Part shown: in pieces, positions 50,377-60,060 of the stretch
How positions within the stretch are numbered: position 1 is the first letter of the stretch
Layout: every line of letters starts with the position of its first letter
Source of the DNA: Streptosporangium violaceochromogenes
GTDB lineage: Bacteria; Actinomycetota; Actinomycetes; Streptosporangiales; Streptosporangiaceae
Reading direction: 5' to 3'
DNA: 64,000 nucleotides
Assembly (NCBI RefSeq): GCF_014654615.1
Contig: NZ_BNBB01000006.1
Location: forward strand, 62,001 to 126,000
Position numbers and translations under genes: made by a program
Notes under the pieces: model-generated
What the model was told of the DNA's origin: nothing
Seen by the model: the letters and a program-made list of their open reading frames with translations, nothing else
Databases searched by the model: none

Positions 50377-51579
50377 TCAGGAGAGGTGGGGCTTGAGTTC
50401 CCGCCGGGCGACGGCGCGGACGTGCACCTCGTCGGGGCCGTCGAAGATGCGCATCGCGCGGGCCCGGGCGTACATCATGGCGAGCGGGACGTCGTCGCAG
50501 ACCCCCATGCCGCCGTGGATCTGGATGGCGCGGTCGATGACCTCGCAGGCCATCCGCGGGGCGACGACCTTGACGGCGGAGATCTCGGCGGCGGCGGCCT
50601 TGGCGCCGACGGTGTCGATCATCCAGGCGGCCTTCAGCGTGAGCAGCCGGGCCTGCTCGATGGCCAGGCGGGACTCGGCGATCCGCTGCTGCACGACCCC
50701 CTGCTGGGCGAGGGTCTGGCCGAAGGCCACACGGTTGGCGGCGCGGGCGCACATCAGTTCCAGGGCGCGCTCGGCCATGCCGACGGCGCGCATGCAGTGG
50801 TGGATGCGCCCGGGTCCCAGCCGGGCCTGGGCGATCCGGAAGCCGTCGCCCTCCTCGCCGAGGAGGTTCGAGGCGGGCACCCTGACGTCGGTGAAGAGGA
50901 CCTCGGAGTGGCCGTGCTGCTCCTGGTACCCGAAGACCGGCAGATGGCGGACGACCTCCACACCGGGGGTGTCCGTCGGGACCAGGATCATCGACTGCCG
51001 CCGGTGCGCGGGCGCCTCCGGGTCGGTCTTGCCCATCACGACCATGACCTTGCAGCGCGGGTCGGCCACACCGGCGATGAACCACTTCCGGCCGTTGATC
51101 ACGTAGTGGTCGCCGTCGCGCCTGATGGAGGTGGTGATGTTGGTCGCGTCGCTGGAGGCCACCTCGGGCTCGGTCATCGCGAACGCCGAGCGGATCTCCC
51201 CGGCGAGCAGCGGCCCGAGCCAGCGGGAGCGCTGCTCGGCCGAGCCGAACATGTGCAGAAGCTCCATGTTCCCGGTGTCGGGAGCCGCGCAGTTCAACGC
51301 CTCGGGGGCGAGGTCGATGGAGCGGCCGGTGAGCTCGGCCAGGCTGGCGTAGTCGAGCACCGACATGCCCGACTCATCGGGTAAGAACAGGTTCCATAGG
51401 CCGCGCGAGCGCGCCTCGGCCTTCAGCTCCTCGACGACCGGGGGAAGAGTGTGATCGTCGAACCCTCTGGCCAGCCGCCACTCGTGGTAGACCGGCTCCG
51501 CCGGATATACATGAGACACCATGAAGTCGGTCAGAGTGGCGAGGTATTCCTCCGCCTTGGTGCTGAGAGCGAAGTCCAT
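50377..51579 (-). CDS. Acyl-CoA dehydrogenase, ACAD10/11-like
   Basis: 400 residues from ATG 51579. Full acyl-CoA dehydrogenase: N-terminal helices, FAD/substrate block [36 protein letters not shown], and the ACAD10/11 signature [20 protein letters not shown] followed by [20 protein letters not shown] and [14 protein letters not shown]. Human ACAD10/11 act on 4-hydroxy and long branched acyl-CoAs; the substrate here is unknown. It is divergent from a HAD phosphatase with 81 bp between starts. Confidence 0.92.
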   Translation of the reverse strand: MDFALSTKAEEYLATLTDFMVSHVYPAEPVYHEWRLARGFDDHTLPPVVEELKAEARSRGLWNLFLPDESGMSVLDYASLAELTGRSIDLAPEALNCAAPDTGNMELLHMFGSAEQRSRWLGPLLAGEIRSAFAMTEPEVASSDATNITTSIRRDGDHYVINGRKWFIAGVADPRCKVMVVMGKTDPEAPAHRRQSMILVPTDTPGVEVVRHLPVFGYQEQHGHSEVLFTDVRVPASNLLGEEGDGFRIAQARLGPGRIHHCMRAVGMAERALELMCARAANRVAFGQTLAQQGVVQQRIAESRLAIEQARLLTLKAAWMIDTVGAKAAAAEISAVKVVAPRMACEVIDRAIQIHGGMGVCDDVPLAMMYARARAMRIFDGPDEVHVRAVARRELKPHLS

Positions 51580-51660
51580 GGCCGCCAGTTTCGCACCACC
51601 TTCCGTCGGGCTTCTCATCGGCTGTGCCTAGCCTGGAACGGGTTTCACGAAGGAGGCAGG

Positions 51661-52305
51661 ATGTTCAGGGGGTTGCTGATCGACTGGGCCGGCGTGCTCA
51701 CCACGAACATGGCCGAGGCGATCGACGAGTGGATCGCGGCGGAGCGGATCGACGCCGACCACTATCGCGAGGTGATGCGCGACCTCGTCGCGCACGCCTA
51801 CCGGGGGGACGGCCTCGTGGAGAACGCCATCCACGCTCTGGAGCGCGGCGAGATCTCCGGCCTGGAGTTCGAACGGGACCTGGCCGCCCGCCTGATGACC
51901 CTCGACGGTGTGCCGCCGATCGCCGAGGGCCTTCTGACCAGGATGTTCGCCGGCTTCAGGCGGGTCGAGCCGATGTACGGCATGCTCCGCACGGCGCGCG
52001 CCGCGGGCGTGCGGACCTGCCTGCTCTCCAACTCGTGGGCCAACGAGTACCCCCGTGACGACTGGGAGGAGATCTTCGACGCGGTCGTGATCTCGGGGGA
52101 GGTCGGGATGCGCAAGCCGGAGCCCAGGATCTTCGAGCACGCGCTCGGCGAGGTGGACCTGGCCGGGCCCGAGTGCGTCTTCATCGACGACATCGAGGCC
52201 AACATCGCGGCGGCCCGTGTCCTCGGCATCGTCGGCGTGCACCACCTGCGCCCCGAGGAGACCATCGCCGAGGTGGAGGGGCTCCTCGGCATGTCGCTAC
52301 GCTGA
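51661..52305 (+). CDS. HAD-superfamily hydrolase (epoxide-hydrolase-N type)
   Basis: 214 residues from ATG 51661, GGAGG upstream. HAD subfamily IA: motif I LLIDWAGVLTTN (nucleophile Asp in DWAG), motif II LLSNSW, motif III KPEPRIFEHAL, motif IV FIDDIEANIAAARVLG. The DxxGVL form is that of soluble epoxide hydrolase N-terminal phosphatases and of the HAD domain fused in ACAD10. TAGCCT at 51629 is a possible -10. The divergent partner is an ACAD10/11-like dehydrogenase. Confidence 0.88.
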   Translation: MFRGLLIDWAGVLTTNMAEAIDEWIAAERIDADHYREVMRDLVAHAYRGDGLVENAIHALERGEISGLEFERDLAARLMTLDGVPPIAEGLLTRMFAGFRRVEPMYGMLRTARAAGVRTCLLSNSWANEYPRDDWEEIFDAVVISGEVGMRKPEPRIFEHALGEVDLAGPECVFIDDIEANIAAARVLGIVGVHHLRPEETIAEVEGLLGMSLR

Positions 52306-52575
52306 CCTGTCCGGCCTTCCGGACCCACTCGGCGTGCCCGGCTTCCCGCGCCCGCCGCGGGGCCCTGATCGCTCCGTGACCGTCTTCTGACCGCTCCCGA
52401 AGCGCCCTCTGACCGCCCCTCTGCTCGTCTGCGACCGTCTCCCGGTTGCCCGGTGAGGACCGGTCGGCCGCCGTGCCGTGCCCGGATCTCGCGGCGGGGT
52501 CGTCCGTACTGGCACACTCGGGGAATGATCGGCGCCGGGGCGGCGCCGATGTCGGAGAAACAGATCGAGGCATCG

Positions 52576-53082
52576 ATGCGCGTCTACCTGCCGTGCACGC
52601 TTCCCGCGCTGGCCCGCGTGGCCGTGGTGAGGGAGCTCGGCCCGGCCCCGCTGAACGGCTACGCGGTGACCCCCGCGTTGATCGAGTGGTACACCTCGGG
52701 AGACACCGAGGAGCTGGAGTACGTGGCCCTGACCGAGGCGGCGAGGGCGTCTCTGCGCATGCTGGCCGACGACCGCGCCGACGGGCTGGAGGTGCCCGCC
52801 CGCCGGGTGGTGGTCGCCGCCGACGTGCCCGACGGGGAGGTGGGCGCCGGTGCCGACCCCGCGGAGCGCGCCCTGGTGCGGCTGACCGCCGCGGTTCCGC
52901 TGAGCGGGATCGCCGCGGTCCACCTGGACGACCCGGCCGCGGCGGAGGACGTGGAGGCCGCCCTCGCCGCGCTGCCCGCCGCCGACCGGGGCGACGACGA
53001 CGCCCGGTTCGTCGTGGACGGGGCCGAGGCCAACGAACTGCTGTGGTACGCCACCCAGGAGATCCCCGACCTCGTCGGCTGA
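52576..53082 (+). CDS. DUF6912 family protein
   Basis: 168 residues from ATG 52576 (MRVYLPCTLPALARV), with GAGG 5 bp before; the frame is open upstream and an ATG at 52525 that could be leaderless is the alternative. Conserved pieces are NGYAVTPALIEWYTSGDTEE, LEYVALTEAARASLRML and the C-terminal NELLWYATQEIPDLV. A small cytosolic actinobacterial protein of unknown function. The 270 bp before it (52306-52575) show only loose TGACCG-type repeats. Confidence 0.85.
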   Translation: MRVYLPCTLPALARVAVVRELGPAPLNGYAVTPALIEWYTSGDTEELEYVALTEAARASLRMLADDRADGLEVPARRVVVAADVPDGEVGAGADPAERALVRLTAAVPLSGIAAVHLDDPAAAEDVEAALAALPAADRGDDDARFVVDGAEANELLWYATQEIPDLVG

Positions 53083-53206
53083 GATCAGCCGCCGTCAGCC
53101 GGGATCGGCTGGAGTCGGCCGGGATCGGTTGAAGTCGTCTGAAAGGGCCGCTCCGCCTCGGTCCGCGTTCTCCGGGCGGGGCGTTCCGGTTACGCTTGGG
53201 GGCGAT

Positions 53207-53839
53207 ATGACGCACATCGTCTGGGACTGGAACGGCACCCTCTTTCACGACATCGACGCCGTGGTGGGAGCGACGAACGCCGTGTTCGAGCCGTACGGCA
53301 TCACGGCCTTCGACGCCGACGCCTTCAGGGCGGTCTACACCCGCCCGATCTGGACCGCCTACGAGCGCATGCTCGGCCGCGCGCTCACCGAGGGCGAGTG
53401 GGAGCGGCTGGACGCCGGGTTTCACGACAACTACCACCGGCTGATGCTGGAGTGCGGTCTCGCGGCCGACGCGCTCTCGGCCCTGGAGGCGTGGCGGGCA
53501 GCGGGCGCCGGGCAGTCCCTGCTGTCCATGTGGGCCCACGAACGGCTCGGGCCCAAGGTCGCCGAGTTCGGCATCGACGGCTACTTCACCCGCGTCGACG
53601 GCCTGCGCAGCGCCTCCGGAGGCCACAAGGCCGACTCGATGGTGGTCCACATCGAGGCGCTGGACGTCGATCCCGCCGACGTGCTCGTGATCGGCGACAG
53701 CGTGGACGACGCGCACGCCGCCCTGCACGTCGGCGCGAGAGCCGTCCTCTACACCGGGGGCATGACGGGCCGGTCCGACCTGTCCGCCCTCGGGGTGCCG
53801 GTCGTGGACACCCTCGTCGACGCCCTCGACCACGCCTGA
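53207..53839 (+). CDS. HAD-family hydrolase
   Basis: 210 residues from ATG 53207. Motif I is IVWDWNGTLFHD (Asp nucleophile kept, second Asp replaced by Asn as in some HAD IA phosphatases), motif II LLSMWAH, motif III GGHKADSM, motif IV VLVIGDSVDDAHAALHVGA. A phosphoglycolate-phosphatase-like cap lies between. Substrate unknown. Just upstream is a short imperfect repeat (GTCAGCCGGGATCGGCTGGA and its near copy at 53094-53135). Confidence 0.88.
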   Translation: MTHIVWDWNGTLFHDIDAVVGATNAVFEPYGITAFDADAFRAVYTRPIWTAYERMLGRALTEGEWERLDAGFHDNYHRLMLECGLAADALSALEAWRAAGAGQSLLSMWAHERLGPKVAEFGIDGYFTRVDGLRSASGGHKADSMVVHIEALDVDPADVLVIGDSVDDAHAALHVGARAVLYTGGMTGRSDLSALGVPVVDTLVDALDHA

Positions 53840-53975
53840 GCCCCGCCGTCCGGCTCCCCGGAGATCCCTCTGTACCCCCTTTCGTACGGGGGCCGGCCGT
53901 CTCTCGTCCGGCGGCGGGAGCCGTACTCTTTTGAGCATTCACCCCCCACTTCCGGAGGCCACGATCAGCCGTCTT

Positions 53976-54680
53976 GTGCTCTGGAACGTCGATCTCACCC
54001 TGGTCGACGTGTCCATCGTCGCCCGCGAGGCCTACGCCGACGCCTTCCGGCAGGTCACCGGCCGTCCCCTGGTCAAGCTGACCCAGCCCAACGGCCGCCC
54101 GGACTCGGAGATCGTCTTCGAGATGCTGGCGATCAACGGGATCGTGGCCGAGGACGCCCATCTCCCCGCGTTCCTGGACGCGCTGGCCGGGGCGTTCGGC
54201 GCCCGCCGCAAGCGCCTGGCCAAGGAGGGCCGGATGATGCCCGGGGCGGCGGAGGCGCTCAAGGCCGTGGCGAGACTCGGCGGGGTGGTCCAGTCGGTGC
54301 TCACTGGAACGATCAAGAGCAACGCCGTGCACAAGCTGGCCGCCTTCGGCCTGGACAGGCACGTCGACGTCGAGGTGGGGGGATACGGCGAGGAGGTCTA
54401 TCCCAAGGCCACCCTGCTTCAGGTCGCGCAGGGGCGCGCCGGGCGGAAGTACGGCGCGCGCTTCGACGAGAGCAACACCGTGATGATCGGCGACTCGGCG
54501 CGTGACGTCCAGGCCGCCAAGATCGCCGGGGTGTCGATGATCGGTGTCGCCTCCGGCCGCTCCCTCCCGGCGGCCCTTCACGAGGCGGGGGCCGACGTGG
54601 TCCTCCCGGACCTGTCCAACTCCTCGGAGGTCGTCGCCGCCGTCGCGGGCCTCACCCCTCCAGGCGCTCGAAGCCGGTGA
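53976..54680 (+). CDS. HAD-like protein with Asn in place of the nucleophile
   Basis: 234 residues from GTG 53976; an in-frame TTG at 53931 would add 15 residues but overlaps a possible -10 (TACTCT, 53924). GGAGG at 53954-53958 fits neither well. Motif I reads LVLWNVDLTLVDV: the codon for the catalytic Asp is AAC (Asn). Motif II is VLTGTIKSN, motif III lies in PKATLLQVAQ, motif IV is VMIGDSARDVQAAKIAGV. The rest is an intact HAD fold, so it may be a catalytically impaired or binding protein. Converges on a gene remnant. Confidence 0.82.
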   Translation: MLWNVDLTLVDVSIVAREAYADAFRQVTGRPLVKLTQPNGRPDSEIVFEMLAINGIVAEDAHLPAFLDALAGAFGARRKRLAKEGRMMPGAAEALKAVARLGGVVQSVLTGTIKSNAVHKLAAFGLDRHVDVEVGGYGEEVYPKATLLQVAQGRAGRKYGARFDESNTVMIGDSARDVQAAKIAGVSMIGVASGRSLPAALHEAGADVVLPDLSNSSEVVAAVAGLTPPGARSR

Positions 54681-54791
54681 CGGCCCGGTCGGCGTAGTGG
54701 CGGCCTACGACATCCGCCGTCTCGGCGGGGCGGTGAGGGGCGATGACCGGTTGCCGGTAACTCCAGTGCTTGCGGGCTCCCTCGGCCTGCC
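54652..54791 (-). pseudogene. C-terminal fragment of an unidentified gene
   Basis: On the minus strand the frame ending at TGA 54652-54654 reads QAEGARKHWSYRQPVIAPHR, then PAETADVVGRHYADRAVTGF and ERLEG. About 45 residues look like real coding sequence, but there is no start: the frame runs into the end of the GbsR gene in a different phase. It overlaps the HAD stop by 29 bp. I read it as the tail of a gene cut off by the event that placed the GbsR/ABC unit here. Confidence 0.4.
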
Positions 54792-54805
54792 GGCGCCGGG
54801 GAGGG

Positions 54806-55339
54806 TCACTCCGGGGCGGCCTCCGGGTTCGGGCGGGGGTTCCGCTCGTCCTTTCCGTCCGCCGGAGGGTTTTCGAGGGCGGCGCGCTGTTCCTGCCACT
54901 TGTCCAGCAGGAGCGGGATCTCGTCGTAGCAGAAGACGAAGAAGTCGCGCATGTCGGCCATGGCGTGGCCGGCGCGGGTGCCGGTGCCTCCGAGTGCCTC
55001 CACCCCCTCCTCGGCGGTGTCGGCGATCATTTTGAGGCGGTTCATCTTGGTGATGGTCGCCTCCCACCAGGTCATGCTGGCCAGGCGGTAGAGATCGCGC
55101 CGTGAGCCGGGGACCGGCTCGCGGTGGATCAGCCCGGTGTCGGTGAGATAGCGCACGGCGCCCGAGATGGCGCCGGCACTGACGTCGAGCCGCTCGGCCA
55201 GTTCGGCTGCGCTGAGCGACTCCTCCTCGGCGGTCATCACGGCGAACAGCACGCGGGCCGCCATGGGCGGGAACCCCCAGTCGGCCAGCTGCCGGCTGAT
55301 CCGCTCCACGAACCGGCGTACGGCTTCCTCGTCCCGCAT
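54806..55339 (-). CDS. GbsR/MarR-family repressor
   Basis: 177 residues from ATG 55339, preceded by GAGG. Winged helix: FPPMAARVLFAVMTAEEESL, SAAELAERLDVSAGAISGAV and YLTDTGLIHREPVPGSRRDL. The C-terminal half is helical (dimerisation), ending in a Pro/Asn/Glu-rich tail. It diverges from the ABC exporter with 88 bp between starts; a palindrome inside the exporter promoter is its probable operator. The exporter substrate may be the inducer. Confidence 0.9.
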   Translation of the reverse strand: MRDEEAVRRFVERISRQLADWGFPPMAARVLFAVMTAEEESLSAAELAERLDVSAGAISGAVRYLTDTGLIHREPVPGSRRDLYRLASMTWWEATITKMNRLKMIADTAEEGVEALGGTGTRAGHAMADMRDFFVFCYDEIPLLLDKWQEQRAALENPPADGKDERNPRPNPEAAPE

Positions 55340-55389
55340 CGGTCGTCCTCCCCCTCGGCCTCTTGGGCGTCAAGAACTCGTATTTATTA

Positions 55390-55418
55390 CTTTCAGAAAC
55401 ATCTGAAGGATCTATACA
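55390..55418 (+). promoter_or_regulatory. Exporter promoter with embedded palindromic operator
   Basis: -10 TATACA (55413-55418), weak -35 CTTTCA (55390-55395), spacer 17. The palindrome TTCAGA-AACA-TCTGAA (55392-55407) overlaps the -35 and spacer. The ATG is at 55428 with no ribosome site, so the transcript is probably leaderless. Bound repressor would block polymerase. Confidence 0.65.
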
Positions 55419-55427
55419 GTCTAAAGC

Positions 55428-56312
55428 ATGAGTAACGTCATCTCCGTGTCCGGTGTGACGAAGAGCTTCGGCCGGACACGCGCGCTGGACGGCCTGAACC
55501 TCGAGGTCAAGCCTGGCGAGGTCCACGGCTTCCTGGGGCCGAACGGCGCGGGAAAGTCAACCGCGATTCGCGTTCTGCTCGGCCTGCTGCGGGCCGACGC
55601 CGGCACGGTCCGCCTGCTCGGCGGCGACCCCTGGGCGGACGCCGTCGAACTCCACCGCCGTCTGGCGTATGTGCCCGGCGACGTCACGTTGTGGCCCAAC
55701 CTGTCCGGTGGTGAGGTCATCGATCTGCTCGGCCGGCTGCGCGGCGGGTTCGACGAGACGCGCAAGAAAGAGCTGATCGAGCGGTTCGACCTGGACCCGC
55801 GCAAGAAGGGCCGGGCCTACTCCAAGGGTAACCGGCAGAAGGTCGCCCTGGTCGCGGCCCTCGCCTCCGACGTGGAGCTTCTGCTGCTGGACGAGCCGAC
55901 CTCCGGCCTGGACCCGCTGATGGAGGCGGTCTTCACCGAGTGCGTCGCGGAGGTCCGCGCGCAGGGCCGTACCGTCCTGCTGTCCAGCCACATCCTGGCC
56001 GAGGTCGAGAAGCTGTGCGACCGCGTGAGCATCATCCGCGACGGCCGGGCGGTCGAGACCGGCACGCTGGCCCAGCTGCGCCACCTGACCCGCACGTCGA
56101 TCACCGCCGAGCTCGCCACCGCGCCCAACGGGCTTCGGGGCGTCCACCGGCTGCGCGTCGACGGCAACCGGGTGAGCTTCGAGGTCGACGCCGACCGGCT
56201 GGACGAGGCGCTGCGGCAGCTGTCGGCCTCCGGTGTGCGCTCGCTCACCAGCCGGCCGCCGACGCTGGAGGAGCTGTTCATGCGCCACTACCAGAGCGAG
56301 CCGGCCCGATGA
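55428..56312 (+). CDS. ABC exporter ATP-binding protein
   Basis: 294 residues from ATG 55428. Walker [11 protein letters not shown]-loop region [16 protein letters not shown], Walker [13 protein letters not shown], switch His in [12 protein letters not shown]. The signature motif is [16 protein letters not shown] instead of LSGGQ, typical of this drug-exporter group (tetronasin-type). It powers the permease encoded next, whose ATG overlaps this stop (ATGA). Regulated by the divergent GbsR-type repressor. Confidence 0.95.
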   Translation: MSNVISVSGVTKSFGRTRALDGLNLEVKPGEVHGFLGPNGAGKSTAIRVLLGLLRADAGTVRLLGGDPWADAVELHRRLAYVPGDVTLWPNLSGGEVIDLLGRLRGGFDETRKKELIERFDLDPRKKGRAYSKGNRQKVALVAALASDVELLLLDEPTSGLDPLMEAVFTECVAEVRAQGRTVLLSSHILAEVEKLCDRVSIIRDGRAVETGTLAQLRHLTRTSITAELATAPNGLRGVHRLRVDGNRVSFEVDADRLDEALRQLSASGVRSLTSRPPTLEELFMRHYQSEPAR

Positions 56313-57895
56313 CCGGCACCGTTTCGCTCATCAGGCTGATCCTGCGGCGGGACCGGGTGGTCACGCCGATCTGGGTGCTGATCCTGGCGGTGCTGCCGAT
56401 CGCCCAGACCACGGGCATCGCCGAGCTCTACCCGACCGAGCAGGAGCTGCGGCGGTTCGCCGTCTCCTTCGCCGGCCCGGCGCTGGAGGCGCTCTACGGC
56501 CCGGTCACGCACTGGAACGCCGCCGCGCTGGGCGTGTGGCGCGCCGGGTTCACCCCCGTGCTGCTGGCCCTGGCCTCCACGCTCACGGTGATCAGGCACA
56601 CCCGGGTGGAGGAGGAGGCCGGACGCCGGGAACTGCTCGGTTCCACCGCGCTCGGCAGGCACGCCGGGCTGTCGGCGGCGCTGATCGTGGCGGCGCTCGC
56701 CAACCTGGTCGTCGCGCTGATCATCGTGCTGTCCTTCGTCAAGCAGGGGTACCCGGCGGCGGGCGCGGTGGCCACCGGCCTGAACTACGCCGGGGTCGGC
56801 ATGGTGTTCGCCGCCGTGGGCGCGGTCGCCGCCCAGCTCACCGAGAGCGCGGGCGGCGCCCGCGCGATCGCCCTCTCCGCGCTCGGAGGCGCCTACCTGC
56901 TGCGGGTGGCGGGCGACTCCGCCGGCCTTCCGGCACTGACCTGGCTGTCGCCCATCGCCTGGGGCCAGAAGCTGCGCCCCTTCGCCGGGGAGGTCTGGTG
57001 GCCCCTGGTGCCGTCGGCCGCGGCGATCGCGGTCCTGCTGACGGCCGCCTACCTCATGGCCGGGCGCAGGGACGTCGCGGCGGGCCTGCTGCCGCCGAGG
57101 CTCGGCCCGGAGCGGGCCGCCCCCGGCTTCGCCTCCCCGCTGGCGCTGGCCTGGCGGCTGCACAAGGGGGCGCTGTTCGGCTGGAGCGCGGGATTCGTCC
57201 TCTTCGGCCTGGTGATCGGCGGTGCGGCGGGGACCGCCGCCGACGCGATGGCCGAGAACCGGCAGCTGCTGGAGATGATGACCAGGCTGGGCGGCAGCGC
57301 GAACATGTCGGACGCCTTCGTCGCGGGCGTGCTGAGCATCTTCGGCATCGCCGTCTCGGGCTACGCCGTACAGGCCGCGCTGCGGATGCGCGCCGAGGAG
57401 ACGCTCATGCGCGCCGAGCCCGTCCTGGCCACGCGGGTGAGCAGGGCCGGGTGGATGGCGAGCCACCTGGTGTTCGCGCTGCTCGGGCCGGTCGTGGTGC
57501 TGGCGCTTCTGGGGGTGGCGGTCGGTCTCTCCGCCGGTGCCGGGGCCGGCGACGGCGTGGGTGACCTCGTCGGCCAGGTCCCCAGGGTGCTGGGCGCGAC
57601 GCTCGCGCAACTGCCCGCGGTGTGGTCCCTGGCCGCGCTGGCGGTCGCGCTCTTCGGCCTGCTGCCCCGGCTGGTCGCCGTGGCGTGGGGGGCGCTGGCG
57701 GCGTTCCTGCTGTTCGGCCAGATCGGCGCGCTGCTGGATCTGCCGTCCGCGGTGCTGGATCTGTCGCCCTTCAGCCACCTGCCCCACCTCCCCGGCGGGG
57801 AGGTGACGGTGGCGCCTCTGCTGGTGCTGACGGCGATCTCCGTCGCGCTGCTGGCCGCCGGGCTGTACGGCTTCCGCCGCCGCGACCTCGGCTGA
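56309..57895 (+). CDS. ABC exporter permease (tetronasin-resistance type)
   Basis: 528 residues from the overlapping ATG 56309. About twelve membrane helices in two halves (first half to about residue 265, second from [20 protein letters not shown]), each with the family pattern; [17 protein letters not shown] and [20 protein letters not shown] are the conserved cytoplasmic loops. Such pairs give resistance to polyether or other hydrophobic compounds. The natural substrate is unknown. Confidence 0.92.
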   Translation: MTGTVSLIRLILRRDRVVTPIWVLILAVLPIAQTTGIAELYPTEQELRRFAVSFAGPALEALYGPVTHWNAAALGVWRAGFTPVLLALASTLTVIRHTRVEEEAGRRELLGSTALGRHAGLSAALIVAALANLVVALIIVLSFVKQGYPAAGAVATGLNYAGVGMVFAAVGAVAAQLTESAGGARAIALSALGGAYLLRVAGDSAGLPALTWLSPIAWGQKLRPFAGEVWWPLVPSAAAIAVLLTAAYLMAGRRDVAAGLLPPRLGPERAAPGFASPLALAWRLHKGALFGWSAGFVLFGLVIGGAAGTAADAMAENRQLLEMMTRLGGSANMSDAFVAGVLSIFGIAVSGYAVQAALRMRAEETLMRAEPVLATRVSRAGWMASHLVFALLGPVVVLALLGVAVGLSAGAGAGDGVGDLVGQVPRVLGATLAQLPAVWSLAALAVALFGLLPRLVAVAWGALAAFLLFGQIGALLDLPSAVLDLSPFSHLPHLPGGEVTVAPLLVLTAISVALLAAGLYGFRRRDLG

Positions 57896-58039
57896 CGCGG
57901 ACCTCCGCCGGAGGGACACCGGCGGAGGGCGGGGCGTTCCCCCGCGGACCCCCGTCGCGTGGTCCGCCCACACCGGCCGCCACGGCGGTGTGTGGCCGCG
58001 GGGGATGACATTCCGGCGGGGCGCCGAGAGGATGGGGCC

Positions 58040-60022
58040 ATGGTTGAGGAAGGCGCGCTGCTGTGGGAACCCACGCCGGAGATCGTCGGAGAGGCCAAGG
58101 TCACCCGTTACATGGAGTGGCTCGGCCGCTCCGGTGACTACCGGGCCCTGTGGGAGTGGTCGGTGGACGCCCCGGCCGCGTTCTGGACGTCGATCTGGGA
58201 CTACTTCGACGTGGTGGGGGAGCGCGGCGACGGGCCCGTCATGTCCGGGACGATGCCCGGGGTCGAGTGGTTCGCCGGGTCGGCGCTGAACTACGCGGCC
58301 AACGCCCTGCGCCGGGCCGAGGCCGACCCCGGCCGGCTCGCGGTGATCTTCCGTGACGAGCGGGGCGGGCGCCGGACCCTCACCCTGGGTGAGCTGGCCG
58401 GGGAGGTCGCGCGGGTCCGCGTCGGCCTGGCCGGGCTCGGGGTCGGCCGCGGCGACCGGGTCGCGGCCTACGCGTCGAACGCGCCCGAGACGCTGATCGC
58501 CTTCCTCGCCACCGCCTCCCTGGGGGCGATCTGGTCCTCCTGCTCCCCGGACTTCGGCGCGCCCAGCGTGATCGACCGTTTCACCCAGATCGAGCCGAAG
58601 GTGCTCCTGGCGGTGGACGGCTACTCCTACAACGGCAAGCGGTTCGACCGCACGCGGGTGATCGGCGACATCGCCGCCAAGCTGCCCGGCCTGGTCGCGC
58701 TGGTACGGCTGCCCGGACCGGGCGGCCCCGGAAAGGGGGACGGGCCGGACGGTGACGGCTCGTCGCCCTCGGGCGGGTGCCGTACGGTGGCCTGGGAGGA
58801 GCTGCGGGCCACGTCCGGTCCGCTCGCCTTCGAGCCGGTTCCCTTCGCGCACCCGCTCTGGATCGTCTACTCCTCCGGCACCACCGGGCTGCCCAAGCCG
58901 ATCGTGCACGGGCACGGAGGCGTGGTGCTGGAGCACCTCAAGGCGCTCTCCTTCCACCAGGACCTCGGCGAGGACGACGTCTTCTTCTGGTACACCACGA
59001 CCGGCTGGATGATGTGGAACTACCTCATCGGCGGCCTGCTGGTCGGCTCGACGGTGCTGCTCTACGACGGGGCGGCCACCTACCCCGAGACGGGCGCGCT
59101 GTGGCGGCTGGCCGCCGAGGAGGGGGTGACCTACTTCGGGACCGGCGCACCGTACCTCATCGCGTCGATGAAGGCGAACCTGCGGCCCCGTGGCCTTGAC
59201 GCGCTGCGCGGCCTGGGCTCCACCGGGTCGCCGCTGCCCCCCGAGGGGTTCGCCTGGGTGCACGACGCGCTGCCGAAGGCACAGCTCGGCTCGTTCTCCG
59301 GCGGCACCGACGTCTGCACCGGATTCGTGGGCGCGGTCCCGCTGCTGCCGGTCCGCGCGGGCGTCATCCCGTGCCGCTGCCTGGGGGCCGGGGTCGCGTC
59401 CTTCGATCCGTCGGGCGCCCCGGTGATCGGGGAGGTGGGTGAGCTGGTGCTGACCGTGCCGATGCCGTCGATGCCGGTCATGTTCTGGAACGACCCCGAG
59501 GGGGAGCGGTACCGGGAGAGCTACTTCGCCGACTACCCCGGGGTGTGGCGGCACGGAGACTGGATCAAGATCCTTCCCGACGGCGGCTGCGTGATCTACG
59601 GGCGCTCCGACTCCACCCTCAACCGGGGCGGCGTCCGGATGGGCACCGGTGAGTTCTACCGCGTGGTCGAGCGCTTCGGCGAGATCGCCGACAGCCTGGT
59701 GATCGACACCGGCCGGCTCGGCCAGGAGGGCCGCCTGCTGCTGTACGTGACCCTGGCCGAGGGCGCGACCCTGTCCAACAGGCTGATCATGCGCCTGCGC
59801 AAGGCGCTCAAGGACGAACTGTCCCCCCGCCACGTGCCGAACGAGATCATCGAGGTGCCCGGCATCCCCCGCACCCTCAGCGGCAAGAAACTGGAGGTGC
59901 CCGTCCGCAAGATCCTGCTCGGCGTCCCGCCGGAGAGGGCGGCCAACCTCGACGCGATGGCCAACCCCGAGGTGCTGTCCCACTTCACCCCGCCGGCCGA
60001 GCGCCCCGACCCGGTCGGCTGA
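58040..60022 (+). CDS. Acetoacetyl-CoA synthetase
   Basis: 660 residues from ATG 58040. ANL superfamily: N-terminal acetyl-CoA-synthetase-like motif (VEWFAGSALNYAANAL), P-loop IVYSSGTTGLPKPIVHGHGG, VFFWYTTTGWMMWNYLIGGL, FSGGTDVCTGF and hinge/C-terminal RSDSTLNRGGVRMGTGEFY with the catalytic Lys in RTLSGKKLEVPVRKIL. It activates acetoacetate to acetoacetyl-CoA, linking to ketone-body or PHB metabolism. Length is normal for the family. It is monocistronic. Confidence 0.95.
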   Translation: MVEEGALLWEPTPEIVGEAKVTRYMEWLGRSGDYRALWEWSVDAPAAFWTSIWDYFDVVGERGDGPVMSGTMPGVEWFAGSALNYAANALRRAEADPGRLAVIFRDERGGRRTLTLGELAGEVARVRVGLAGLGVGRGDRVAAYASNAPETLIAFLATASLGAIWSSCSPDFGAPSVIDRFTQIEPKVLLAVDGYSYNGKRFDRTRVIGDIAAKLPGLVALVRLPGPGGPGKGDGPDGDGSSPSGGCRTVAWEELRATSGPLAFEPVPFAHPLWIVYSSGTTGLPKPIVHGHGGVVLEHLKALSFHQDLGEDDVFFWYTTTGWMMWNYLIGGLLVGSTVLLYDGAATYPETGALWRLAAEEGVTYFGTGAPYLIASMKANLRPRGLDALRGLGSTGSPLPPEGFAWVHDALPKAQLGSFSGGTDVCTGFVGAVPLLPVRAGVIPCRCLGAGVASFDPSGAPVIGEVGELVLTVPMPSMPVMFWNDPEGERYRESYFADYPGVWRHGDWIKILPDGGCVIYGRSDSTLNRGGVRMGTGEFYRVVERFGEIADSLVIDTGRLGQEGRLLLYVTLAEGATLSNRLIMRLRKALKDELSPRHVPNEIIEVPGIPRTLSGKKLEVPVRKILLGVPPERAANLDAMANPEVLSHFTPPAERPDPVG

Positions 60023-60060
60023 GCCGCGCGGGGGGCGGCCTTACTCCTCATGGCCCCCCT

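Noticed and set aside
56288..59983. 1231-residue open frame on the minus strand across the exporter permease and acetoacetyl-CoA synthetase
   Set aside because: Arg/Gly/Gln/His-rich shadow of two well-identified genes, produced by high GC content; no family resemblance.
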